From contig JAWRVZ010000052.1 of the NCBI GenBank assembly GCA_037043235.1, forward strand, positions 2,077,001 to 2,141,000: 64,000 nucleotides of DNA. The letters are read 5' to 3'. The position numbers were made by a program, and so were the translations under genes. This document shows, one piece after another, positions 11,970 through 28,000 of this stretch (within the stretch, counting starts at the first letter, position 1; every line of letters begins with the position of its first letter). The stretch is from Rhodeus uyekii (taxonomy: Eukaryota; Chordata; Actinopteri; Cypriniformes; Acheilognathidae). The notes beneath the pieces were generated by a model, which was given only the letters and a program-made list of their open reading frames with translations, was not told the DNA's origin and searched no databases.

Positions 11970-14900
11970 CTGTAAAAAAGAAATAGCTTCATGAACATTC
12001 ATAAGCAAGCACACATTCAGTCTCAAGTTTAAATATGGGTGTGAACATTTCCTCACTTAGATTACTTTTTCAAACTGTTAGTGATAATGTTTATAATTGA
12101 TTCTTAAATTCATTAAAAACTATTGTCATTTAATCTAAACAATTTGAGGTTTTAGCATTTAATTATCATCATTATATTTAGACAAATAGTATTAAATTTT
12201 GTTAAGAATTTTGAGTTTACTTTATGAACATTAGTAAATGAAATATCATGAACTAAAATGAAACAATCATTTAAGAGCATTTACTAATCTTAGTTCATGA
12301 TAATGTCTACAAATACTAATTTAACCAGGTTTTGGTATCATTGAAGATTGATACTCAGTGGGTGCGGATCAATACACAGTGGGTGCGGAAAGTATTCAGA
12401 CCCCCTTAAATGTTTCACTCTTTGTTATATTGCAGCCATTTGCTAAAATCATTTAAGTTAATTTTTTTCCTCATTAAATGTACACACAAATGCACCCCAT
12501 ATTGACATAAAACACAGAATTGTTAACATTTTTGCAGATTTATTAAAAAAAGAAAAAATGAAATATCTCATGGTTCTAAGTATTCAGACCCTTTGCTGTG
12601 ACACTCATATATTTATCTCAGGTCCTGTTCATTTCTTCTGATAATCCTTGAGATGGTTCTACACCTTCATTTGAGTCCAGCCGTGTTTGATTATACTTGA
12701 TTAGGAAAGCCACACACCTGTCTATATAAGACCTTCTAGCTCACAGTGCATGTCAGAGCAAATGAGAATCATGAGGTCAAAGGACCTGCCTGAAGAGCTC
12801 AGAGACAGAATTGTGGCAAGGCACAGATCTGGCCAAGGTTGAAAAAAAAAAAAAAAAAATTCTGCTGCACGTAAGGTTCCTAAGAGCACAGTGGCCTCCA
12901 TAATCCTTAAATGGAAGACGTTTGGCACGACCAGAACCCTTCCTAGAGCTGGCCGTCCGGCCAAACTGAGCTATCGGTTGGAGAAGAGCCTTGATGAGAG
13001 AGGTAAAGAAGATCTTATAGATCACTGTGGCTGCGCTCCAGAGATGCAGTCAGGAGATGGGAAAAAATTGTAGAAAGTCATCTGCAGCCCTCCACCAGTC
13101 AGCCCTCCACAAAGTCCAGAGTGTTGTTTCCACATGTTGGGAAGTCAATGTGTTGGTGAATTTTTGGAAGCACACTCTTTACGTCTGCATGGTTGAAATC
13201 TCCAGCCAAGATGAGAAAAGCATCGGGGTGGGCTGTCTGCTGCTCACTTATGTGATGTTAAAGATTATTCAGAGCCTCACTCCTGTTGTTGTTGGAGCTG
13301 GGGGGGATGTATACAGCAACAAGTATAATAGCTGTATTTTCCCGCGGTAGGTAGAACAGCCGACACTTAATAATCATAAACTCCACCAGGGGTGAGCAGT
13401 GTCCGCAAACCACAACAGTGTCTCGGCACCACGCATCATTGGTGTAGACCGCAGGTCTTACCTCCTTCGATGAGCACTCCGCCCGCTCTTATGTGAGCCG
13501 ATCGAGCTGAATGGCGCAGTCCGGAACGCTGTTGTTGAGCCATGTTTCCGTGAACACAAAACCACAACAGTCTCTTACAGTCTTCTGAGTAGAGCAAAGA
13601 AGATGAAGATCGTCCAGTTTATTGTCCAACAAGCGTACGTTAGCCAGAATGATGGTGGGGATAGCAGGCTTGAGTGGGTTAGCTGCTAGCCTGACCCCCT
13701 CTTCTGTTTCCTCTCACCCCGTCCTGCACCTCTCCACTGTGGGAGAGGTGCAGTAGTGGGGGACGGTGGGCCCCTGGAGAAGGCCATGATCCCGCAGATC
13801 TTGTACGAGCGCCAGGCTTGGACTGAAGACTGTGGTCTTTCCAACCTTGAGCAAAAACTCACGTCTGTAGCTGTGCTTACAGACGAATGGACGCGACAAG
13901 GACGTACAAAAACACTGTGATTAACTCGACGAAAAACACAAAAACACTGATCCGCCGGGAGAGAGAGAAGCCGCTGCATGTGCACGCGCCGCCATCTTGA
14001 ATATCAGTGTCCAATACCTGTCCAATACAGTCCCAACAGTGAAGCATGTGGTGCAGCATCAGCTGTGGGTGTTTTCAGCTACAGGACGACTGGTTGCAAT
14101 GGAGGGAAAGATGAATGAGGCAAAGTACAGGGATATCCTGGACGAAAACCTTTTCCAGAGTTCTCAGGACCTCAGACTGGGCCGAAGGTTTACCTTCCAA
14201 CAAGACAATGACCCTAAGCACACAGCTAAAATAACGAAGGAGTGGCTTCACAACAACTCTGTGACTGTTCTTGAATGACCCAGCCAGAGCCCTGACTTAA
14301 ACCCAATTGAGCATCTCTGCAGAGACCTAAAAATGGCTGTTCACCAAACCTACATGGCCCTTTGTGAAAAAGTGCTTGCCCTAAACATCATAACTGGATG
14401 GAGCAACAACTGTTATCAAGCATTGATACTTAGAATGAGTCTTTTACAGCTGTAGAGGAATTTTGGGCCACTCATTTTTCCAGAATTGTTGTAATTCAAC
14501 CACACTGGATGATTATCCAGCATGAACTGCCTTTTCAAGGTCATGCAACAGCATCTCAATAGGATTCAGGTAAGGACTTTGACTAGGCCACTCTGTCATT
14601 CAGAGTTGAACTTGCTGGTTTTGGATCATTGTTCTGCTGCAGAGCCCAAATTCACTTCAGCTTGAGGTCACAAACAGATGGCCAGAGATTCTCCTTGAGG
14701 AGTTTTTGGTAGGCAGCAGAATTCATGGTTCTATTTAATCACAGCAATTCTTCCAGATCATGAAGCAGAAAAACAGCCCCAGACCATCACACTACCAACA
14801 CCTGTCGGTATGACGTTATTTTTCTGAAGTGCGGTGTTACTTTTATGCCAAATGCAATTGACACATTCCAAAAAGTTAAACTTTTGCTTTGGTCTCGTCA

Positions 14901-17900
14901 GTCTACAGAGTATTTTCTCAAAAGTCTTGGGGATCATCAAGATGTTTTCTGACAAAAATGAGACAAGCCTTAATGCTCTTTTTGCACAGCAGTGGTTTTC
15001 GTCTTGGATGAGGGGTAATTTTGGTCGGCCGGCTACTTCTGGGAAGGTTCACCCCTGTTCCATGTTTTCTTCATTTGTGGAGAATGGCTCTCACTGTGGT
15101 TTGCTGGAGTCCCAAAACTCTAGAAGTGGCTTTATAACCTTTTCCAGACTGACAGATCTCAATTACTTTCCTTCTCATTTGTTCCTGAATTTATTTGGAT
15201 CTCGGGATGATGTCTAGCTTCTGAAGATCTTTTTGTTTACATCACTTTGTCAGGCAGGTCCTGTTTAAGTGATTTCTTGATTTAGAAGAGGTAATATTGG
15301 CTGTTTATTATCCCTTGTAAAACATATATTAATGCCCTATACTGCTTAATCATATTCTCCCTTAATCCCAGCTAATGCCTAAACTTAACAACTACCTACT
15401 ACATTTACCTTCATGCATTTGGAAGACGCTTTTATCTAAAGTGACTTAAATTGCATTCAAGAAACGCATTGACATTATAATCAGTTCTTTCTTTCCATGG
15501 TAATTGAACCCATGACCTTGGTGTTGCAAGTGCCATACTCTCCTGTTTGAGCTGCAGGAAAGCCACTAAATATTGATAAGGAGTAATTATAGTTTACTGA
15601 GGCGAAAGTCGAGTTAATAGAGAAAACCAGACCCTACAATATATTATAGTGACCATATAAACAGCCAATATCCTAATAATATGCATGGTAATAAACTAAT
15701 TAATTGTGAGAATTGGACCTTAAACTAAAGTTTTACCATTTTCTGCCAAAAAAAGACAAATAATAGAAGTAAAATACACTAGCAAGTAAAGTAAATGAAG
15801 AAACACTGTTCATATTTTTTATTTATTTGTAAGAGAAGGAATAAATTGACAAAACGTGAGAAAATACTGACTGAGGTTCTTCCCCACACATTTATTAGAA
15901 TTGATATTAGACGAAATCTTGCATCTCTAAATGGTGTGTCCTATCAGATTGCCACACTTCCTTTCCTCTTCTGCACAGTCAACAATGATGTTATCATGGT
16001 GTACAGAACGAATCAGCTGGTTTGATGTGTGGCTCAATATTTGATTAGAAGAAAACTGCACCCAATCAACAGCCTAGAAAGCAGAATTGTATGGATGGCT
16101 GTCTGTGTACGGCATCCATTTGATCAGCAATAGAGAATATAAGTGATATCACAAGCATAAAACAAGTGCCAGGGACAGTTATAGAGACTTAAGGCAGTTA
16201 GGGTTGGTTTTTTGTACCAGTGGTCGACCAATATAGGTTTACCATATTTTATACTATGTAATAAAATAATGTATTTTTTCATAGGCTTAATATTTAAACT
16301 AACGTTACTTCAGGTTATTCATTAGTGGCTCAAATAACTTATTCCTAGTGGTGGACAGTAAGTATTTTTAATTTGTTACTGTACTTACGTACATTTTTCA
16401 ATGTCCCGTACATGATTGTTAGGCTGCATATTTAGGTCAGCTGGAACCGGGAACATTCCCATAACATCTGATGTACCGTATTTTCCCGCATATATCCAGC
16501 GGGTTATACCAGATTTTACAAACCCTGCAGAGGGATGCGGGTTATATAAGGGTGCGGGCTATATCACAATTTTTTTTGTACGCAATAATATTTCAATATA
16601 TTGATTGAAAAACATAAGTACATAAATTCTATATTGTTCAAGGTTTGTTTTGATAGGGTTGGATATTATGGCTACTACGGTGACTTCACAACAACTTGCG
16701 GTATCGGGACCAAATCAACATTTCAGGATAAAACTTTGTATCCGTGGTTCTATTGCTGTGCACTTCAGCATACGCAATGGCTGTTAGCTTGAAGTCGGCT
16801 GTGCAAGACTTTTGTTTTGGCATTTGTTTAATTAAAGAGAAAGAAATAATTTAAACTTGAATCTACACTTCACAAGAATACAAGATTATTTAGAAATGTC
16901 AGCGTTTACCGGTGTGTAGCCTGTAGTTGAGGCACAGCTCCTCGAGACAGCCTACTTGCACAAGCACTGTGTACCGAGTCTGAACAGTTCATTGACGTCA
17001 TGTGAGCAACATTCGAAATTGACAATTGTGGCATTCAGACTCAGGACCTCACAGCATTGCATATCCGGCTCACAAGTACCTGGCTTTAACACTCAAATCT
17101 GCCGGCTTCCGGAATATAGTGGAGGCAGGGTGACAAATTTGACCTGATACAGAGGGACGGATATGGACCGGGGACTTGGACTTGATAGCGTAAATTCAAT
17201 TTTGCATGTTGGGCGGGTGAGTGAAAATGTGGTAGTTGTACAATCGTTCGTCATTCATGTGTGAGCATTGACGAATTCGGTCCTTCTAAAAACAGTAATG
17301 GTAGACAATGTGAACATATACAAAAAAAAAGTTCATCAATCTTTGGATACGGGTTATACCAATGATTATTTTACACAAACAGTGCGTTTAGCTTTGGTCC
17401 TCTAACAAAAACACACATTTTTGTTTTTCCTCATTTTTATATAGTTCATGCTATATTTTATTGATTTATCAGTTTGTTTTTATCACCACGCCAGATTCTG
17501 TGATTAATTTCAAGGCAAGAAATATTTATGGTAAAACTATATCAGTTTTTTACAATTTATGTTTGCTAAAAAGTAAATAGGTTTAACTTTCTTATAAATG
17601 TCTTCAAAGAGTTAGCCGAATAAAATTTTTTTTCTCACAGGGTTAAATCCAGCACAATCTAATACAACATGCTTCAATTATAAAGAGTTTTGACAGAAAG
17701 AACATGATGGTGGATCTTCTAGTATTAAAAACTTGTGTGTCATCCTGGAATGGCCTTTTATGCAACTGCTATAAACTATAATCTGCTCACGTCACTTTGA
17801 GATTTGATAGAAACTTCTTCCCAAATTGTGGCTGATTTGATGGATTTATCAGTAATTATCAGTTGCATCAATGTAAGTTTTAGTAATAAAATATATGATC

Positions 17901-19004
17901 AATTCATATTAAGTGTCACCCAATCAATCAGTGCTTTTCACTTTTATTATTCAAGTAGTTTTTACTCTAATGATTGGCCACATTCAGTGTTTGTTACCCT
18001 GAAACCTTGAAAGAATTGGTCGTGGTTTTAAGAGTTGCACAATTTGGCCAAAAACTGCTTTTTCTGGTGCAATAAATACAGTCCAAACTAGACATGATGC
18101 ATTAAAAGCTGTTGATTTATTCATTTTTTCACAATAAGCAGTAATGAGTGAGTAATTGACCAGGAACTGTGTGTCCAGTGTGAATTCAATACTTAGAGTG
18201 AAACGACTTTGCCAGTTCAACTGTGATCTATTATGAAGTAAAATCATTGACACAATTAAAACAAGAATTGAAGCTTAACGGCTGGAAATGTCCGGATAAC
18301 GCCTCTGCACTGTGAATGTGTGGATGACGGATGTAACTTCTGTGAAGACACAGGACGATACCGATCTAAACCAATGATGACGACTAGGGACTTCCTCTGT
18401 ATATTCCTCAACAGAAACCAGCAACATCATGTTGACCACCATTTTTTATGTTAAATAATATTGATTATTTCATTGCATTATCAGTATTGACTATTTCTGC
18501 AGAGACCAATGAAAACCAACAAACATTTGAATGAGGCAAAGGAACAAACATTTGTACAAAGATCCTGTTAACTGGAACTGAGTCAGTGTTTAGTTCAGTG
18601 TTTAAAGATTAAATTATGCGGTCTTTTTTTATTTCTTCATGTGTTTTTACCCATGTTCTGGTCTATCTTTACTGTGAACTGCAGTGATGTGCTTTTTGTT
18701 TGCTCTTGTATGAAAATCTCTTGATGATCTGCTAAACGATCTCTTTGTAGTTTGAATAACAAAACTCCTATTTAGTTGATTTTCCTTGCGTGGTGCACTT
18801 AAATGACTCTAAATGATGTCTAGTAAAGAGTTGAGATGTGATGTGTGACCCATATTTGATAAGAAAATGTGTGTCAGATCCTCGGAATGTGCGTCAGCTC
18901 TTAAAGTGAGGGTGAAATCTGTCATTAATGTTAATCAAAGGACAGAACAACTCACTGCTCTTGACTGAATAACTTTTGAAGCTTTAATAAGGATTAATCG
19001 ATCA

Positions 19005-19051
<47 letters not shown>

Positions 19052-22000
19052 ATTTTTTTATCGATTGAAAAAAAAAAAAGAAGATCACTTCTATCAACAT
19101 CTAAATATGGCAAGATAAATATTGCTACGGTAATAACATGGTGAGGGTTTTAGCATCTTTTTGGGGAGTCCCTTTGATATCAAGCCCACCAGTTAGTGAT
19201 GATTCAACTGCACCATTAGTGCTAGAAGGTTGAGTCAGACTTCCTTCAGTCTAGGTAATCTGCTGATTGTTGCTTCTTGCTGTCAGCCGAACCACATCAA
19301 AAACCAACCTACACACTCAGACAAACCACTACCTGAAATTACTCTTCAGAGAAGCCGATAACAAAACCTACTTACTGGTCTAGGGTCTTATAGTAGATGT
19401 CCAGGTCCTTGTTGGCCAACTCCGTTGTTCTCATGACAATCATTTTGTCTCTGAAGAGATCGTCAGCCCGACAATATTGATCCTCACTGAGCTCTTTACG
19501 AAAACGAAGGATCTCGTCCTCGTAGCCTTTCTGTCGACCGAGAGCCAGACTGCGGTTCTTTTTCAGGTCATCCAGCTTTCGCTCCACTTCTCGCCGCTCA
19601 CTTGACAACAGAAGACACACTGTTTAAGATGCACAGTGATTCTAACTCTCACACTTGTAAAAAAACTATCTGACATTAAATGTAATTGGGAGAAAAATCT
19701 AAGAGATAGTGAGATGGATTCATTTAGCGTTATGGTAATCAAAGAAAATACTTAACATATAAAGTCTTCTGAGCTTCTAAAAGTGTCAAACTTTGTCAGG
19801 ATTCCTAACTGGTACTTGGTAGCTGTGTATAAGAGGTAAAAGGTGTAAGATCTCATACTTGCGCAGCTGCATCACTTGCATGTTTCCCATCTCCTTAAGC
19901 AAGGCCTCCCGTTTCCTGGACACGTCTTTCAGCTCCTCCATGCGCTTCCGTAACGTCAAGTTATCCTGTAGCCAGCGCTCTTGAACCTGTTCAGAATCAC
20001 ATGATCATATAATCACATTAAAATGGAAAAGAGAAAGACTTGCTTTACTTTGAGATATAATGTAAACATATGCATTCAGACAAATGGGCTCAGCTGGTTA
20101 ATCAGTAACAATGATTAAGAAAAGTCAGATGATTTGTTTAGAATAACACTGACATGAATTTCAGATTTGATGAGTGACCTAGAAATAATGGAGATTATTA
20201 ATATTTCTTAATTTGACACTTTTCTGAATCTTTAAAACTGTATTTCCAGGATTAATTGGACTTTTAAAATCCTTGATTTGAACTGTCTAAGACTTACGGC
20301 TTACTCTATATATGCCATCAGCCACATAATTAATTGTATATTGGTTAACAAAATCAACAATGTTTGAACAAAGCTTTAGATTCATGCTGACAACCGTTAA
20401 TTTAGGTGACCTTAAAACAATCTTCACATAAACCCATTATAATAAATGTTTGGCTAACTCAGCAGAATTAAAAGTGGCTGTAGATAAAGTCATAATTGCT
20501 GGTGATTTTAATAGATGTAGATAATGAAAAAGGCACATTAGGATTGGCATTTTAAACTCTATTGGAGTTACACAACATGTATCAGGACCCACTCATTCTT
20601 GTAGTCATACTTTTGATCTAATATTGTCGAATGGGATCAATGTTGATGCTGTTCAAATTCTGCAGCAGAGCGATGACATCTCAGATCATTACTTAGTTGT
20701 GCGTACTCTACCTTTAGCCAAAGCTGCAAAACTGTTACAAATACAGTAGAACTATCACTTTTAACAAAAAAGATAGCTTTAAAAATAATCTTCCTTATCA
20801 TCTACCTTATCATTCTACGTTTCATCTACTTAACATCCCAGATAGCCTAGAAGAACTTGATGTTGCAACAGAAACTATCAACTTTCTCTTTTCCAGCATT
20901 GTGCTTAAAGAAGATTAAAGAAAATAGTCCAACACCGTGGTACAACAAGCACACCCGGGCTCTCAAGAGAGCAGCCAGAAAAATGGAGAGGAGCTGGAAA
21001 AAAAAAACTAAGTTAAAGGTTTTTCGCATTTCATGGAAAGACAGCTCTATTGCATTCAGAAAGGCCTTCAAATCAGCTCTATCTGCTTATTTTTCTACCC
21101 TCTTAGAAGAAAACAAAATACAACTCTAGGTATTTATTTGATACAGTGACTAAATTAACGAGAAATAAAGCCTCAACTCCAGATGCTTTAAAACAGCACA
21201 GGAGTAATGACTTCATGGACTTCTTTACTTGCAAAACGCACAATATTAGAGAGAAAATTACAACCATGCAACAGTCTACTTCGATATCACAAAATACAGT
21301 AAATTGTACTGTCTCTGTAGAAAAATTCCACTCTTTCATTGCTATCGGGGAGGAAGAATTGTCTAAACTCATTAAATCATCAAAATTAACAACATGCATG
21401 CTAGACCTGATAACAACTAAGCTACTGAAAGAGATGCTTTGAGAGTCATAGATCCTCTTAATATCTATAATATCTTAAAATTCATTCGTCTTAGTCATTT
21501 AAGAAAATTTAAATGGCCAACAAAATTATGGCCAACATTTAAGCTGGCCATAACTAAAACGCTTATTATAAAAAAAACACATGATCCAACTGAATTAGTT
21601 CATTAAAGGGCTGATATCAAATCTACCTTTTCTGTCAAAGATTCTAAAAAAGGCAATATCTTCACAACTATCCTCCTTTTTAGAACAAAACAGCATCTAC
21701 AAGGATTTCCAGTCATGATTTAGACCTTATCATAATACTAAGACTCTCATTAGAGTTACAAATGATTTGCTCTTATCATCTGATAGTGGTTGTATCTCTG
21801 TTAGTGTTACTGGCTCTTAGTGCTGCATTTGATACTACTGAACACAAAATTCCTTTGAATAGACTGCAACTGGAATTGCATTGGCATTGGCATGGTTCAA
21901 ATCATACGTTTCTGACTGTTATCAGTTTGTAGCAGTAAATGAGATGTCATATCAATCACAAGTTCAGTATGGAGTTCCTCAAGGTTCAGTACTAGGACCG

Positions 22001-25000
22001 TTGCTTTTCACCCTGTACATGCTTCCTTTGGGTGCAATTATTAGGAAGCATGGTATTAGCTTTCACTGTTATGCTGATGATACTCAGCTCTATACCTCTT
22101 CTTATCCTCATTATAAATGGGTACACAAAAATATATTGTTTTGAATGATTTTCTCTTCTTTTGTTCTTCAGTTATCCTTAATGAGAGACAGCAGTAAGTT
22201 TATTATGCTGCTGTCACTTTAAGAACTGAAGTACATGATGCGGATCTGACATGTCTCCCATTTTGACATATTTTTGTCTGTTTTATCCATTCAAATGCTG
22301 TCTGATGTGGCTTTCTGTGCACACACATGCGTTTCAAACAGGAGATTCCCAGAACTGCACTGTTCTCTCTTTTGTTTACTGTGTGGTTAAAATTAGTTTC
22401 CATGAATAAATCATGATCATTTAATGTAACGCTGGCCATAGGATGAGCCAAGTAGCAGCACAGACTGTCCAGGAGGTCCAGTTCTGGAAGGAGATCAGGA
22501 CACCATCCTCCATCTTATCGGGAGCAAGACGTTGTCATGAGTGGAGGCCGAACATACAAATGACTTATATTATGAGTTCTTGTGACCATCAGCCTCCAAA
22601 TTCAGTTTTTTAAAATAATGTTTGGTATGACCTTGAATCCAGCCCTCAGTGTGTAAGTTTCCATTGACTGTTGTTACTGTTTGTTCATAATTTATAAAAT
22701 ATTACATTTTAATCTAAAATATAGCTAATATTTTCAAGTGGTTATATTTCATTCATTGGGATCCATTGTGTAATTTAAGTGTTCCCTTAATATTTTTTTG
22801 AGCAGTGTATATATAAAGGTCTATGCAACAACAAAAGCAAAAACACATGAAACTTCGCTTGACCTTCTGAGTGTCAATATCTTGTCGGATGTTTCCCATG
22901 TCTTTATTGGTCTTCTCTCGCTGTTTTTCAGCCTCATTTAGTTGTTTTTCCACTTCTTGTAGCTCAGTTTCTTTTTGCTAAATAAGAAAAAGTCAAAAAG
23001 AAAATAAATAAGGGGAAAACATTTATAAGGAAACGAGAGGAAAGAGATTGCACATCATTTAGTTGTACCTCTTTGTAACTGTCTTTGCCCTCTTCAATGT
23101 ACTTGTTGATCTCTCTTTCAAGGATAGTCAAGTTTTTAACTTTTTCCTTGATTGCGTTTATCTAAAAGAAAATATAAAGCTTTAGTCAGCTCTGTTGATA
23201 GGCAATGACTTTGTTTTGCATTAAAGTAAAAATTCACAACCTTTCAAGTAATACATTGTGGCAAATTATTTCACAGTAAACAAGTCACATAAAACCTAAA
23301 ACATTTGCAAAAACAACAGACCTTTTCTTGGCCTTCTTCCTGTTTCTGCATCCTGCGTTTAGCAATGTCCTGTTTCTCCTGCTGGAGCTTCTCCAGAGTT
23401 GCAGCTAGAGGAGAAATCTGCTCCTTTGCATCCTAATAAGTGCAAATCATGACACAACAGTAAAAATATGATTACAAAACCTTTCAAAAGTCTCAGGTCT
23501 GTAAGATTTATGTTTTTGAAAGAACTCTCTCATGCATTTATTTGATCAAATATACAGTAAAAAGTTGTAATACAATTACAAAAAAAAAAAATGTATACAT
23601 TGTATACAAATGTATACAATTTATCCAAGTTATTCCTGTGAAGGCATAATAATAATAATAATATGCTGATTTCATGCTCAAACACTGCTCAATAAATCTT
23701 TCTTAAGATTATCAATGTTGAAAATGGTAATGCTGCTGAACATTTTTGTGGAAACTGTGGTAATTTTTCAGATTCTTTGATGAATAGAAAGAAACTTCAC
23801 TCTTGCTGAAATAACCTAGATGTTCCCTTTCACAGGTTCACTGGTTGAAACATTGACAAACATGGATGAATGACCCTCCGCTCAAGCAGAAAAAACCTAG
23901 GATTGGATAAAAGTGAGCAACTTTAATCCTCTGGGGTCGATTTCTTTCACATAGCAGAAATCAACTTAAAATACTCCCATCTGCATAAAGCCTATGCAAC
24001 CTTTTACATTATCCCAAGATTCTAAGAGGGGAGAAGAAAAGGGCTTCAAAATAAACTGGGAGCAAAATTAAACTGATGAAACCTTGGGAGTGTATCCTAC
24101 ACTCCATACAAGGGCTCACTGACAAGGCCAAGAGAATCTTATTTATCAGACTCTCCACTGAAGCTGATTCCAATGGCTCAAATTGAGAATTTGTTAAACC
24201 TTCCAAAAACAGAGATAAATCCAATCAGGGAACATGTATGGAACAGTAATGTTTTAGATGTATAAAGCAGAAAACGAATCAACCCCAACTGTCAATCTCT
24301 GGACCATGATGGAATAAGCCAACAGTTGAAACAAGCATCTTTTACTCTATTTTTGACCATTCAGTGTTTGTATTGATCATATTTTGAATTGACTATGTAA
24401 TTGGCATGATACATTTACCTGACTAATAATACATTGTTAGATTTGAATTTATTCCGTCTTACTCTGAAATGATTAACTCCAGTAGATTACGTTGCATCAA
24501 TTGTTACCGCAAAGTTGCGTCAGGTTGGTAACGGACTAGTTTGAGTGGAGCATATGAAACACCAACTGAGATTTTTGAGTTCCGGTTCAAGAGTACTTAG
24601 ACTATAAAGGCTAATAAAGGGAATTTCCAATTAGGGCAACACAATTTTGATCGAATAACCTAAATAGGGTATGCCTTGCCTGTTTATCGTAACGTTATTC
24701 TAGCTAAGCGTACATGGGGAAACCCCGGCATGACTAAACCAAAGCTGCAAACAGAGAAAATAATATCGGTCAGCTTATATCTTTAGTAGTGGTTGTGAAC
24801 TCTGACTATAGATTGTGTTACTTTAATTCAAGTGTATACAGATCTATGGGGACTAAATAAAGTACTTTTAGACAGTGCAAGCATGGCAGCGGCCCTCTAA
24901 ACGGTTTACGTCAATTACCTTTGTCCAGCGACCAAGATGGATAAGGTTTTAAGGTGAATTTGTGACCGTGAGATCAGTGTAAAGTGCTGGACTCTTTGCC

Positions 25001-28000
25001 ACTCTGAAAAGACAGAATGCGTAGTGATCCTTCACCCGCTCCTCGGAAACCGTCATTGGACTGATCGATCGGGCCTTAAAGTGACAAACACACATTGACC
25101 TTATGCCCTGCTTTGAAATAACTGAACATGAGCAAGCGACAACAATTCATTAGTCCAAAAACACTCCAAGAAAACAAAAGACTAAACCTTTCTGAATGAT
25201 TGTCCTCAACTCAAGCCCTAACAAATCAGAACCGAATATTAAGGGTCAAGGTAGTTCGGAACCTGCAAGGCTCAACAGGGACGGAGCGCCTTCCATACAA
25301 AAGTGTGGAGAGCCAGATCCAATAAAAGCAACAATTGCCCCAAAATCCAACCTGATAATATTCCAAACAATTGAAATTGTACTTTTTCTGTACAATTCCA
25401 AAACAAAAATACTCATCCTTCAGATTTATTGCAACAATGCAATCACCGGTTTAAATCTGAGACTGTGCTGAAAAGTCACTAAACGCAGATTGATGATGAT
25501 GATGATAATGATGATGAAGATGAAGTCCCAAGATTCTTCACTCATGATTAAAAAAGGACATAGAGCCATTCATTTATGAAATATCACTGTGTTCACCAAG
25601 AGGACAATATTTGATGAATTCCACCAAAGTTCAATGAAATCAGAAGAAACAACATTCTGCACAAAGAACAGAGAAGAAAAAGAGTCATGATCTCATCCTT
25701 CTAAAGAACCGGTGACAGTGATCAGCTAAATTAATTCTTCAGATAATCATCACACCTGGAGTTTCGATGACGTCAGCTCATGATACAATGTTGAGTGAAC
25801 CTGTGAAAGGGAACTTTTCTCCTTATGAATCAAAGGCATATTAAAGTAGAGAGGTGCTCCTCACTTGAACGTCTCGGTGGAGTGCTTGGATTTCAGTGGA
25901 GAACTCCACACACTGCTCCTCCAACTGCTGACGTTTCTGCATGTTGCTAGAGATCTGGAGCTTTTCTCCACGAATCTCATTTACACTGCTCCTCAAGGCC
26001 TGGATCTGCTCCTGCTGGTCCTGGATCAGTTTCCTTTTCAGCTCGATCTTACTGCAGGCTACACATGATGAGACACAGTGCTCAGTGCTTGGGAATGTAT
26101 TATTAATTAGGTAATTTAAGTGCAATGTCAGTGCAAATTTCTTTCAGTTGTAGCCTCTCTGAGACTAGACTTGAGCCTTGCCTGTGAAACCAGAAATATG
26201 GGTGTGTTGCACCAATAAGGGTTTAATTAAGCAAAGTTTAGAGCCAATCAAGGATTTTTGTTGATCTGGGTTTTATTTTAACTTGAGTTGTGTTGAACCA
26301 CTCAATTTTACACAGATTAACAAATCTAACCTATGATTAAAACATCTACAATTAATTTATGCCATTGTGTCAGGGGTCACCAACACAGTGCATTAGGTTG
26401 CCCGCAAGGACCACATGAGTGGTCATTTAAAAATTCAGCAGTGAGCGGAATATATTTTTTTGCTATTGTTTTCTAAAATCACACTCACAAATGAACTCTT
26501 CACATAATTTCTGAAACCTTACAGGATAACGGCCTGTTGACAACTGGCCAATTGTAGCACGATGCATCTCTGCCTGACAGACAGTATGACTAACAAAAGC
26601 GCAGCAATTGCGTCAGTCATGACTGGACGCTGCACAACTGGTCAAGTGACGAACACGGCGCCTAATGCAGTGTCTCGTTCCCATCTCTTAGGTAACTGAG
26701 GTTACAATAGTAACCGAAGACATTCCCTCAAAACAGCGGTAACGAGACGTTGCATTGAAATGCATTTGGGAACAGTGTTCAATCCCGCGGTGAGAGAGAT
26801 GCAGATTATCCTGAAAACACAAGGAATCAAACACCAATCAGAAGTGTGTATCAAACTTGTAGCCATTTGCATTAATCGGTACCCAAGAAGTAGCCCAAAA
26901 ATAGCAGTGACCCCTGCATTATGTATTCACCATTGTAACTAAACATCAACAATGTTAATATTTAATTTCACTTTTGACTACCAGAAACTGCCTTTGACAG
27001 AAGTATGATGCATTATGATGCCACACTTTTGAACAGGAGTGCACCTTCACATGAAATGCACAACAGTATTTCTAATTCTACATGAGCTGTTGAACGTACT
27101 GGTGTCCAGGCGGTGTTGGGTCTCTTGTTTCTCCTGGCTGACCTGCTGCACGGTGCGGCTCAGATCAACTCCCTGAAGCTTGGCTGCATGTTGAGCGATC
27201 TTTCTCTCTACGTCCTTCAGGTCAAGCTACAAATAACATGAAACATTTGGATTACTAAGACTGAAGATGACTAAGCTTTATCTTGCTAATAACAATATCT
27301 ACGTGTCATCATGAAAACATAATTATAATGCCAGGTAATCAGATGGTATAATGTCGGGTTACAGAAGCAAACATTAGCAACATTAGCCAACTGTTTTTGT
27401 GAGGAGACCGGACAACTTCCCAATCTTCAGACTCTTATATGATAAAGTCTGGCGTCACCTGTGCCATTAATCATTATTGGCTGCGGATATAATGATCAAA
27501 ATACTGCAGTATTCTGTCGGTTATGTGATAAATAAGTCTTTAAATAAATGTTGAATTGTTCTGAAGATTTTATTTTCTGTGTTTGGGAGGACTGGAGAGG
27601 AGCTTAGACCTGAAAGCGATCCATGAGGGAGACGTCCTGCAAACAGGCCTTGGCTGTGTCTTCCTCAGACACCAGTGTGCACAGCAATGTCTCCTGCTCC
27701 TCAGTGTCTCCTTTCAGCTTCTCAATGTCTCGATTCACATGCTGGAGTTTATTTCTGAGCTCTGGCAGCTCTTTCTCCTGGACGTCCACTATAGACTGCC
27801 TGTCAGTATAAAAATGATTCATCAATATCAATATAAGGGGTGGATAGATGGAAAAATGGGGAAAGAAAGGGATAGACAGGTGAATGGATGGATGGATCAA
27901 ATGAAGGGCTAAACAGTTGGGCAACTGCATGGATGGATGGATGAAGAAATGAAGGGGTAAAAAAGTAGACTGATTTATGGATTGGTGAATAAAGTGGTAA

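Larger units (their letters stand above)
11970..19375 (-). other. rad50 intron 21 (7.4 kb), repeat-rich
   Basis: The longest intron of copy 1. It contains two or more Tc1 relics with an inserted LINE fragment (about 12376-15290), a tRNA-SINE fragment, an L2 3' fragment, an unidentified element (16485-17370) and a TA microsatellite. 17370-19000 is AT-rich with no feature I can name. As the large intron nearest the cytokine gene, it is the place to look for a Th2-type control region. Confidence 0.6.

Noticed and set aside
15795..16025. 76-residue plus-strand open frame
   Set aside because: Lies in an intron, has no homology I recognise and is no longer than expected by chance in AT-rich DNA.
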